7,540 nt of DNA from Candidatus Poseidoniaceae archaeon. GTDB taxonomy: Archaea > Thermoplasmatota > Poseidoniia > Poseidoniales > Poseidoniaceae. This document shows, in pieces, positions 1 through 6,109 of the stretch (within the stretch, counting starts at the first letter, position 1; every line of letters begins with the position of its first letter). The translations under genes were made by a program, and so were the position numbers. The notes beneath the pieces are model-generated. The model had not been told where the DNA came from, searched no databases, and saw only the letters and a list, made by a program, of their open reading frames with translations. The stretch lies in the NCBI GenBank assembly GCA_030741455.1, contig JASLVI010000067.1:1-7540 (forward strand), given 5' to 3'.

Positions 1-1887
1 ATGCTTTACGACGTGACCATCGATACCGTTCCAAACGATTGGCCCCGATATGCGCGTAAACTCCGTCTTGCGAGCGGAGAAGGCGGAAAAGTCGATGTTG
101 CAGCACGATTTGAGAAGCGACGCAATCGATCTTTTGTCTACATTCAATCACCAAATTCTGGTTTAATCGAATTGGATGAAAGCCCACCACTTACGCATGA
201 TGAAGATGCCCTTGATGTCGCTTTAACGGTCTCTGCCATGCTTCAAGCGAAGCCTCTGGGTGCGTTACAAACAATGCGAAAAACAGTTGTTGATGGATCA
301 AATACAAGTGGTTTTCAACGAACAACACTCATTTCTACCGACGGTGTTCTTGAAACGCAAACTGGGGATGTTGGCATCGATGTTCTTTGTTTGGAAGAAG
401 ATAGTGCCCGTAAATTGGACAGTCTTTCCACCGATCACGGTGAACAGGTCATCTACAATCTCGACCGTCTTGGTGTTCCGCTGATTGAAATTGCAACATC
501 TCCAGACATCCAGTCTCCAGAACATGCAAAAGAAACAGCGCAAGCCCTTGGTCGGACGCTGAGAGATACACGAAGAGTCCGTAGGGGCCTCGGCTCGATT
601 CGTCAAGATCTGAATGTGAGTGTTGCATGCGGCGATCGAGTTGAGATCAAGGGATGTCAGGATCTTGCTTGGATACCACGAATTGTTCGATTGGAGATGG
701 TTCGTCAGGTGCACATGTACCGGCTTGCGAATGAATTACGATCGGCACTGGGTTTACCGCAACTTCCACAAGATCGACGTCTTGATGATGCAGAAATCGA
801 ATCGAGTGTTGCGGATGAGGTTGCAAAACACATTGCACTGGAAAGCACCGAAGTCACTACCTCGTTCTCTTCCTGCGACAGTCGTATGGTAAAGCAGGGC
901 CTTGAATCAGGCTTTGTTATGCTCGCCTTACCTCTCCCAGGATTTGCTGGAAAAATTGGTTCAAAGGAATTGGATTCAGAAGGATCACAACTGCCGCGAC
1001 TGGGCCGTGAATTGGCAGGAGCTGCAAAACTTGCGGGTGTACGTGGCGTCTTCCACTCCGATGAACTTCCTGCTTATGGTATCGAAGACAAGCATGTTCA
1101 ATCCGTGCGTAAAGAGTTGAAATTGTCCTCTTCTGATGGTTTCGTTCTTTGCCTTGCCCCTGAATGGCAAGCACAATTAGCGCTTGAATCGGTCGGATTG
1201 CGTGCTCGATTGGCATACCACCGACTCCCCCAAGAAGTTCGTAATGTCGTTGTCAAAAAGGGAGCGCCAGAAGATGGTACAACGACGCCAATGCGGCCGT
1301 TACCAGGGGGTGCGCGAATGTACCCTGAAACGGATATTCCAACAATTCAAATCATGAATTCGCGTTGGAAGCAGGTCATTGAAAATCTTCCCATGCGTCA
1401 AGATGAGAGAATGGAACGACTCAAGCAAACCGAGTTATCTGAAGACCAATGCAAACAACTTCTTTCGAGAGAATTGGATGATGCGTTTTTCAATGATCAT
1501 CAAACAAAAAGTAAGGCGTGGGCAACACTACTTCTCGAACATGAATCCGTTGCCACGACCGTTTTATCGTGCATCCTATCGGTACGAGAAAATGATGGCC
1601 TTACCCGTGAAGGCATTGAACAAGTCGTGGAACATTTCGCTCAAAGCAAGCATATTACTTCAGAGGAGGTCGAGGCCTTTGCTCAAGAAAACGACCTTGT
1701 TCCAGCGGAAATTGGCGATCTTGAATCAATCGTCGAAGGAATCGTCCTCGAACGCATTGATTTTGTGAAGGAACGCGGTATGGGTGCAATGGGGCCTCTG
1801 ATGGGCGTGGTAATGGGGGCTTGTCCCGGTGTCGATGGTAAACAAGTCAGTGCAGTATTACGTACAATCATCCAGAGGCATTCATGA
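1..1887 (+). CDS. gatE: Glu-tRNA(Gln) amidotransferase subunit E, probably 5'-partial
   Basis: GatE works with GatD in the archaeal transamidation route: it phosphorylates Glu-tRNA(Gln) and, using ammonia released by GatD, converts it to Gln-tRNA(Gln) in the cytoplasm. The visible 628 residues carry the GatB/GatE cradle signatures: MRKTVVDGSNTSGFQRT (92-108), LEED (131-134), LDRLGVPLIEI (154-164), RGLGSIRQDLNVS (195-207) and VEIKG (214-218). A GAD-type insertion at about 300-420, typical of GatE and absent from GatB, includes GRELAGAAKLAGVRGVF (335-351). MRPLPGGARMYPETDIP (431-447) follows, then the helical YqeY-like tail that contacts tRNA (about 590-625). The family normally has about 30-40 residues before this point, including a (G)LEIHQQL motif. 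That motif is not seen, so the ATG at base 1 is probably an internal methionine and the true start lies upstream. The stop overlaps the next start as ATGA. The family call is secure; the start is not. Confidence 0.96.
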   Translation: MLYDVTIDTVPNDWPRYARKLRLASGEGGKVDVAARFEKRRNRSFVYIQSPNSGLIELDESPPLTHDEDALDVALTVSAMLQAKPLGALQTMRKTVVDGSNTSGFQRTTLISTDGVLETQTGDVGIDVLCLEEDSARKLDSLSTDHGEQVIYNLDRLGVPLIEIATSPDIQSPEHAKETAQALGRTLRDTRRVRRGLGSIRQDLNVSVACGDRVEIKGCQDLAWIPRIVRLEMVRQVHMYRLANELRSALGLPQLPQDRRLDDAEIESSVADEVAKHIALESTEVTTSFSSCDSRMVKQGLESGFVMLALPLPGFAGKIGSKELDSEGSQLPRLGRELAGAAKLAGVRGVFHSDELPAYGIEDKHVQSVRKELKLSSSDGFVLCLAPEWQAQLALESVGLRARLAYHRLPQEVRNVVVKKGAPEDGTTTPMRPLPGGARMYPETDIPTIQIMNSRWKQVIENLPMRQDERMERLKQTELSEDQCKQLLSRELDDAFFNDHQTKSKAWATLLLEHESVATTVLSCILSVRENDGLTREGIEQVVEHFAQSKHITSEEVEAFAQENDLVPAEIGDLESIVEGIVLERIDFVKERGMGAMGPLMGVVMGACPGVDGKQVSAVLRTIIQRHS

Positions 1888-3509
1888 TGCGAGTACCCCC
1901 AATTCTTGTACTTCTTATTCTCTGTATACCGCTTGCTCAAGCATCGACTGAAACCACATGGACACATGAGTTTGATGCAGGATATATCACGACCAAGCCA
2001 CTCGTTATTGATGACGCCGTGTACGTGAGAACTTCCGGATTTTGGACAGGTAGCGATGATCGCCCTATCGTAGCAGCCTTCGATGTTTACACTGGAGAAG
2101 AACGCTGGAGCTATTCTTCACAAACATCGCTTCAACACGATATGTCGCCTCTACTTTTTGTTGAGTCGGGAACTGGGCCCTGTGGAGAGTGGGATGCCCT
2201 TCTTCTCGTAGGTTGGAATGATGGAAAAATTACGGCACATTCGCCTGAAGATGGTTCAATCATCTGGCAAAACCAAACGGAGGTAAATCTCTTAGGAATT
2301 ACTGGTCAAATGGCAATCGAAAACGATCGCATAATCGTTCCAACGCGTACTGGCGTAGCAAGTTTCTGTCTTGCAAATGGCGTTCAACTTCTTGAAGTTG
2401 ATACGGGTAATAATGGATGGCGAAATGGCGTTTTGATTACCGAGGAAGGATATGTGATTGGAGACGAATCAGGACATCTTCACACCATTCATCGAAATGG
2501 GACACTTTCGACAACCTATCTTGGGGAAGGAAAGATTCGTCACGCACCAATTGACACGCGCCACGGTTTATTTGTGCATATGCAAACCGATTCAGGATCA
2601 TCTTTGTATCTCAATGGTTCGCTTATTGGTAGTGTTGGAGGCTCTCCAGCAATACCATTGATGCATGAAGATCGAATTTATGCTTCAACAAGTAATGAAT
2701 GGATTTCAATGCTATGCGGCGCAGAAACCTGTTCCATTGAATCGATTGAATCCTTCCGTTCAAATGGGGAATTGAATCTAAGAACAAACAATTCAACCGT
2801 AGAGATTTGGGCTCCATCAAATACACCTGAGGGGGGATGGGGCGTGTTCAATCAAACATCTTTGATCCGTATGGAACAGACTCCTTTTGACACATACGGA
2901 ACAGCAGCTCCGGGTTTCTCTCAAGGAGTACTTGCACTCGGTAATGATGCAGGCATCCTTCAAGTCACGCATTATGATTCGCCGCAAAAAAAGGTGGATT
3001 CAGTTGATGGTAGCATTGTTCAAACCATCCATTACATTGCAATACTCGGATTGTTTCTTCTCCTGTGCCGCTCTTTTTCTGTGCATGATTGGTCTCAGAT
3101 GATGAAGATTGGTTCAGCATTTTTCCTTGTGTTGGCGATTGCAGTTGTTCCAGAATTATCCGTAAACCTCGCAGAAAAGACCGCTACTCAGAGCGAAGTG
3201 GAGTGGGATTCCTCATGGCCTGATGAATGGAAACAGACTCAGGTTATTGTGTTTGAAATCGATGGTAAAGAACGAGCGATCGGAGGTTTAGAGTCGCAAG
3301 ATACTGTGTATGAACTGACCCTACTCGCTTGCCAGGAGTTGGGAATCCAATCCCAAGTTGAACAACAATATCTCGGTGCATATTTGGTCGCATTCAATGA
3401 ATCAGCAGGAGATGGTTGGGAATTCACGATCGATGGTAAACGGAGCCCTGTTGGTATGTCTGAGGCACAACTCGGAGAATCATCAATCGTCGAATGGCGA
3501 CCTGTTTGA
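1884..3509 (+). CDS. Secreted, membrane-anchored PQQ-type beta-propeller protein with C-terminal DUF4430 domain
   Basis: This 541-residue protein begins with a Sec-type signal peptide: hydrophobic residues 5-18 ending in AQA, with likely cleavage after A20. Residues about 25-365 contain repeated beta-blade units with PQQ-propeller hallmarks, such as AAFDVYTGEERWSY (64-77) and ITAHSPEDGSIIW (116-128). About seven N-X-S/T sequons are visible (for example N130, N205, N244, N323, N505). Two hydrophobic helices follow (about 381-395 and 409-428), joined by a short polar loop; this would place both the propeller and the C-terminus outside the cell. Residues about 450-541 fit DUF4430, the domain resembling the transcobalamin/intrinsic factor C-terminus, with the typical G-Y-V, GWEFTIDGK and final G-x-S-x-V-E-W pattern. 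It overlaps gatE by 4 bases; an AGAGG at 1874-1878 could serve this start or the adjacent ATG at 1887. A capture or binding role for the downstream S component is inferred. The propeller and signal peptide are clear, DUF4430 likely, the ligand unknown. Confidence 0.85.
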   Translation: MMRVPPILVLLILCIPLAQASTETTWTHEFDAGYITTKPLVIDDAVYVRTSGFWTGSDDRPIVAAFDVYTGEERWSYSSQTSLQHDMSPLLFVESGTGPCGEWDALLLVGWNDGKITAHSPEDGSIIWQNQTEVNLLGITGQMAIENDRIIVPTRTGVASFCLANGVQLLEVDTGNNGWRNGVLITEEGYVIGDESGHLHTIHRNGTLSTTYLGEGKIRHAPIDTRHGLFVHMQTDSGSSLYLNGSLIGSVGGSPAIPLMHEDRIYASTSNEWISMLCGAETCSIESIESFRSNGELNLRTNNSTVEIWAPSNTPEGGWGVFNQTSLIRMEQTPFDTYGTAAPGFSQGVLALGNDAGILQVTHYDSPQKKVDSVDGSIVQTIHYIAILGLFLLLCRSFSVHDWSQMMKIGSAFFLVLAIAVVPELSVNLAEKTATQSEVEWDSSWPDEWKQTQVIVFEIDGKERAIGGLESQDTVYELTLLACQELGIQSQVEQQYLGAYLVAFNESAGDGWEFTIDGKRSPVGMSEAQLGESSIVEWRPV

Positions 3510-3535
3510 GCGGTAACACTCAAGGCTGTCCGGCG

Positions 3536-3547
3536 GCTCGGAGGAGC
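3536..3547 (+). promoter_or_regulatory. Ribosome binding site in a small GCTC/GAGC hairpin, S-component gene
   Basis: GGAGGAG at 3540-3546 lies just upstream of the ATG at 3548 and supports that start over the in-frame ATG at 3494. Part of it sits in the loop of a possible 4-bp hairpin (GCTC, loop GGAG, GAGC). The SD-to-start spacing is short (about 3 bases after GGAGG). Whether the hairpin matters for translation is unknown. Confidence 0.5.
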
Positions 3548-4207
3548 ATGTTGAGCGCGATAGGTACACACGGACCTACCGTATCTCCTACAGCCCTGCT
3601 GTTCCTTCATGCAACACTTTTCTTTATCGCCGTATGGTTGTTGATTAAACCTCAGCGTGACGGCAACGCATGGTTATGGCCACTGTTTCTTCTTGTTGCG
3701 ATAGCATCAATCTCCCGCATTGCTATGAGCTTCATTCCAAATGTTATGCCTGTAACCATCCTTGCTGTTATGGTCGGTTCGAAATTCGGTGTGCAACGAG
3801 GTTTTGCATTCGCAGTTCTTGTTACACTTGCAAGCAATGCTGTACTTGGGCATGGCTGGTGGAGTCTGTTCCAAATAGCTGGATGGGCTTCTGTGGCGCT
3901 CGTCGCCTCATGGATCAGTGTTCATGATGAAAATGGAAATCTATCAATGACCCAACTCGCGTTCTCTGCTTTGTGGAGCGTACCCATCTTCAGTTTCATT
4001 GTCTCGCTCTCGATCATTGATTCTGGTATGTCTGCATTTGAGTTTGGCCTTTATCTTGCCAATGGATTGTTGTTCGATGCACTCCACTTCTTCGGTAACC
4101 TGTTCTTTGCAATGTGGTTTGGTCAGTGGTTTGAGCGTTTATTGCAAATGAACCAACCAACACGCCAACTCGTCCAGCAGGAGAGTGAACATGTCAGCGC
4201 TCTCTGA
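3548..4207 (+). CDS. ECF-type transporter S component (substrate-binding membrane protein), possible corrinoid transporter
   Basis: S components are the substrate-specific membrane subunits of energy-coupling factor importers; they need an EcfT scaffold and EcfA ATPases, none of which is in this window. The 219-residue protein has about six hydrophobic helices (roughly 16-33, 42-55, 66-80, 85-102, 106-124, 134-154 and/or 170-192). It shows S-component-like features: an R-x-x-x-x-x-IPNVMPVT segment (57-70), a G-x-x-x-G-x-x-x-GF small-residue helix (77-86), and SNAVLGHGWWSLFQIAGW (96-113), recalling the SN..LGqGpW..wQm.aW pattern of vitamin-type S components. The start at 3548 is chosen for its Shine-Dalgarno; an upstream in-frame ATG at 3494 would add 18 polar residues and overlap the preceding gene. 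Its 3' end overlaps pth2 copy 1 by 17 bases. Adjacency to the DUF4430 protein suggests cobalamin or another corrinoid, by analogy with bacterial gene pairs. The family is likely; the substrate is inferred. Confidence 0.72.
   Translation: MLSAIGTHGPTVSPTALLFLHATLFFIAVWLLIKPQRDGNAWLWPLFLLVAIASISRIAMSFIPNVMPVTILAVMVGSKFGVQRGFAFAVLVTLASNAVLGHGWWSLFQIAGWASVALVASWISVHDENGNLSMTQLAFSALWSVPIFSFIVSLSIIDSGMSAFEFGLYLANGLLFDALHFFGNLFFAMWFGQWFERLLQMNQPTRQLVQQESEHVSAL
4179..4184 (+). promoter_or_regulatory. Ribosome binding site for pth2 copy 1
   Basis: AGGAGA lies inside the end of the S-component gene, 7 bases after the AGGAG core to the ATG at 4191. This decides the start against the in-frame GTG at 4185, which would be too close, and indicates translation from a shared transcript. 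Confidence 0.65.
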
Positions 4208-4562
4208 TCCACCAACGATGGCATTTCTGTGTCGGACGGATCTAAAACTCTCACCCGGCAAACTCGCAGTTCAGTGTGCCCATGCTGCCGTCGCATCACT
4301 TCAGTATGCAAAGAAAACACACTCAAGAATGGTTCAGCGTTGGAAAGAATCAGCATCTCGTAAAATCTGTCTTGCAGTCGATGATGAAGAAGAGATCGAG
4401 TACTTCCTCAATTTGGTACAGGAAGCATCACTTCCATTTGCACTCATCAAGGATGCTGGCTTGACTGAAGTCGCTCCAGGGACAGTAACTGTTCTCGGTG
4501 TAGGGCCCGCTCCTCGTCACACCATGGATTCACTATTTGGAGAACTGAAGACATACGAATGA
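4191..4562 (+). CDS. pth2: Peptidyl-tRNA hydrolase, Pth2 type (copy 1)
   Basis: Pth2 cleaves the ester bond of peptidyl-tRNAs that drop off ribosomes, recycling tRNA in the cytoplasm; it is the archaeal and eukaryotic form, unrelated to bacterial Pth. The 123-residue product has the family length and blocks: an N-terminal strand and helix with RTDLKLSPGKLAVQCAHAAV (15-34), a central W-x(6)-KICLAVDDEEE stretch (51-68), and KDAGLTEVAPGTVTVLGVGP (87-106). K24, D88, T92 and T100 match by motif and by the 4- and 8-residue spacing the catalytic Lys, Asp, Thr, Thr set described for Sulfolobus Pth2, so it looks capable of activity. It departs from the consensus where KMGKGK becomes KLSPGK and the usual TGELKLL end becomes FGELKTYE. 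The start at 4191 is set by a good Shine-Dalgarno; the gene overlaps the S-component gene by 17 bases. A second pth2 follows 10 bases downstream. Confidence 0.93.
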   Translation: MSALSDPPTMAFLCRTDLKLSPGKLAVQCAHAAVASLQYAKKTHSRMVQRWKESASRKICLAVDDEEEIEYFLNLVQEASLPFALIKDAGLTEVAPGTVTVLGVGPAPRHTMDSLFGELKTYE

Positions 4563-4568
4563 GGTGAT
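4561..4568 (+). promoter_or_regulatory. Strong Shine-Dalgarno deciding a TTG start for pth2 copy 2
   Basis: GAGGTGAT matches the anti-Shine-Dalgarno tail of 16S rRNA over 8 bases. It overlaps the stop codon of pth2 copy 1 and lies 4 bases before an in-frame TTG at 4573 (8 bases from the GAGG core). The in-frame GTG at 4564 lies within the motif, so it is an unlikely start. Confidence 0.7.
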
Positions 4569-4572
4569 TGAC

Positions 4573-4992
4573 TTGGGATTTCGTTCGTTCCTGCATCGAA
4601 TTACTGCCCCGAAATTCGAACGTTTTGTGAAAAATAATCAACCACTGAAAATGGTCTTCGTTATCAATCATGAATTGAAAATGGGTAAGGGAAAAATTGC
4701 GGCTCAAGTTGGTCATGCTGCTGTTAAAGCGACGCTTCAGTCAGGTGAACTTCGTCCTGAAATGCTTGATGCATGGCTTTCTACTGGTCAGAAAAAAGTC
4801 TGTGTGAAAGCGCATGATGTTCGTCAACTCGAGCAGATCGAACACCAAGCAAAACATCATCAGATTTTAACTTCAAAGATTCACGATGCAGGGCATACAC
4901 AGATTCCAGCGGGATCATACACTGTTCTTGCACTGGGGCCCGATGAAGAAGAAAAATTGGATGCCTTGACTGGTGAATTGAAATTACTCTAA
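4573..4992 (+). CDS. pth2: Peptidyl-tRNA hydrolase, Pth2 type (copy 2, N-terminally extended)
   Basis: A second Pth2-fold protein, 139 residues if translated from the TTG at 4573. The core starts at about residue 26 with KMVFVINHELKMGKGKIAAQ (26-45), then HAAV (48-51), KKVCVKAHD (74-82), HDAGHTQIPAGSYTVLALGP (104-123) and the canonical TGELKLL end (133-139). K41, D105, T109 and T117 keep the Lys, Asp, Thr, Thr pattern attributed to the Pth2 active site. The usual R-x-D-L-K is replaced by N-H-E-L-K, and C-x-H by V-G-H. The 25-residue leader is basic and partly amphipathic, and unusual for archaeal Pth2. A start at the ATG at 4651 would give a standard 113-residue Pth2, but no Shine-Dalgarno precedes it. 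It lies 10 bases after copy 1, so the two are surely cotranscribed. Redundant, specialised or heterodimer-forming roles are all possible. Confidence 0.9.
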   Translation: MGFRSFLHRITAPKFERFVKNNQPLKMVFVINHELKMGKGKIAAQVGHAAVKATLQSGELRPEMLDAWLSTGQKKVCVKAHDVRQLEQIEHQAKHHQILTSKIHDAGHTQIPAGSYTVLALGPDEEEKLDALTGELKLL

Positions 4993-5021
4993 GTCGATTC
5001 CTTGAACATGGGCAACGTTGT

Positions 5022-5025
5022 GGAG
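5022..5025 (+). promoter_or_regulatory. Ribosome binding site for the threonine aldolase gene
   Basis: A GGAG core lies 5 bases before the ATG at 5031, favouring it over the in-frame GTG at 5025, which overlaps the motif. The 38-base gap from pth2 copy 2 shows no clear TATA-like element, consistent with read-through from upstream. Confidence 0.5.
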
Positions 5026-5030
5026 TGACC

Positions 5031-6077
5031 ATGCGAGACATTGAATCGGACCGAATAGATTTGCGTTCGGATACAGTCACTCAACCTACGGTGGCAATGA
5101 GGCAAGCGATGGCAGATGCTGCAGTAGGAGATGACGTCTTAGGCGATGACCCAACAGTCCAGCGATTAGAAGCAATGGTTGCTGAAATGTGTGGAAAGGA
5201 AGCAGGTCTGTTTGTTCCATCTGGAACTATGTCGAATGCAGTTGCTCTCAAGACCCACACAGTCCCTGGCGATGAAATTGTGACGGAACGTTACAGTCAC
5301 ATTTACCTCTATGAGGGGGGCGGATATGCTGCTTTGTGTGGATCAAGTGTTGCGCTTCCAGAAGGAGTGAACGGCCTTCTCACACCTGAACTCGTTCAAC
5401 AAGCGATTCGAAAACAACGAGGCTCACAGTCGCACTATCCTGATGGAAACCTTGTCTGTGTCGAAAACACAGCGAACCGTGGAGGAGGGACGTGTTATGA
5501 GCAACATGTTCTGGATGCAATTGCGGAGGTATCGAAGGAAAAGAATTGTTCGACACATATCGACGGTGCTCGAATTTTCAATGCCTCTGTTTCCACCAAG
5601 ACTTCCTTGCCACGCATGACGCGAGATTACGATTCAGTATCCATTTGTCTGTCCAAAGGGCTTGGGGCACCTGTAGGGTCGGTTCTTGTTGGTTCGACTG
5701 AATTCATTGAACACGCTCATCGATGGAGAAAGATGTTTGGTGGAGGTATGCGACAGTCCGGAATTCTAGCTGCTGCAGGAATTTACGCGCTTGAAAACAA
5801 CGTTGAGCGAATGGAAGAAGACCATCGTCGAGCATTAACCATCGCTCAAGCAATCGATGAAATGGACCATGTATCGGTTGACCTTGATGCTGTTCAAACA
5901 AACATGGTTTACTTCTCTGCCAATAACCATTCAGCGAATGAAGTATCTGAAAGGATGGCGAAAGCAGGCATCGATATGTTCGATATTTCTCCGACCCATT
6001 GTCGAATTGTCACCCACCTCCATATCACGGATGAAGATGTAAAAAACGTCATTGAAGCCTTAACGTCTTTGAATTGA
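5031..6077 (+). CDS. ltaE: Low-specificity L-threonine aldolase (PLP-dependent)
   Basis: This enzyme reversibly splits L-threonine or L-allo-threonine into glycine and acetaldehyde, a cytoplasmic route between threonine and glycine. The 348-residue protein is of family length and has the fold-type I PLP signatures in order: DLRSDTVTQPT near the N-terminus (R12), GDDVLGDDPTVQRLE, FVPSGTMSNAVAL, the ring-stacking His in ERYSHIY (H90), NTANRGGGT, the PLP-nitrogen Asp in HIDGAR (D178), and the Schiff-base lysine in SICLSKGLGAPVGSVLVGS (K209). The C-terminal substrate-domain motif FGGGMRQSGILAAAG also matches. All key residues are present, so it should be active. It is the last gene of the apparent operon, followed by a T-run. 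Related beta-eliminating lyases share parts of the fold, but the motif set fits threonine aldolase best. Confidence 0.95.
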   Translation: MRDIESDRIDLRSDTVTQPTVAMRQAMADAAVGDDVLGDDPTVQRLEAMVAEMCGKEAGLFVPSGTMSNAVALKTHTVPGDEIVTERYSHIYLYEGGGYAALCGSSVALPEGVNGLLTPELVQQAIRKQRGSQSHYPDGNLVCVENTANRGGGTCYEQHVLDAIAEVSKEKNCSTHIDGARIFNASVSTKTSLPRMTRDYDSVSICLSKGLGAPVGSVLVGSTEFIEHAHRWRKMFGGGMRQSGILAAAGIYALENNVERMEEDHRRALTIAQAIDEMDHVSVDLDAVQTNMVYFSANNHSANEVSERMAKAGIDMFDISPTHCRIVTHLHITDEDVKNVIEALTSLN

Positions 6078-6090
6078 AACTTTTTAACAC
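6076..6090 (+). promoter_or_regulatory. Archaeal BRE/TATA-like promoter for a leaderless transcript, with a T-run
   Basis: A purine-rich GAAAC is followed by TTTTTAACA, resembling BRE plus TATA box. The centre of the T/A box (about 6084) is roughly 26 bases before the ATG at 6110, the usual archaeal TATA-to-start distance. Transcription would therefore begin at or next to the start codon, giving a leaderless mRNA; no Shine-Dalgarno is seen before that ATG. The five T's right after the ltaE stop could also serve as a simple archaeal terminator for the upstream operon. Confidence 0.5.
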
Positions 6091-6109
6091 CTCGACATTC
6101 AAAACTCGT

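Noticed and set aside
298..714. Reverse-strand open frame of 138 codons inside gatE
   Set aside because: It is fully antisense to strongly conserved gatE motifs, with no family signature or promoter.
3494..3547. Upstream ATG at 3494 as the start of the S-component gene
   Set aside because: It would add 18 polar residues before the first helix and overlap the preceding gene, while a GGAGG sits right before the ATG at 3548. It is not fully excluded.
3510..3547. A cobalamin riboswitch before the S-component gene
   Set aside because: The gap is only 38 bases, far too short for such an aptamer, and no B12-box-like motif was seen.
3239..3610. Reverse-strand open frame of 123 codons across the DUF4430 end and the junction
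   Set aside because: It lies antisense to a well-supported gene, has a Cys/Ser/Arg-rich composition typical of a shadow frame, and shows no recognisable domain.
4993..5030. A separate promoter before the threonine aldolase gene
   Set aside because: No convincing TATA/BRE-like sequence is visible in the 38-base gap; read-through is simpler.
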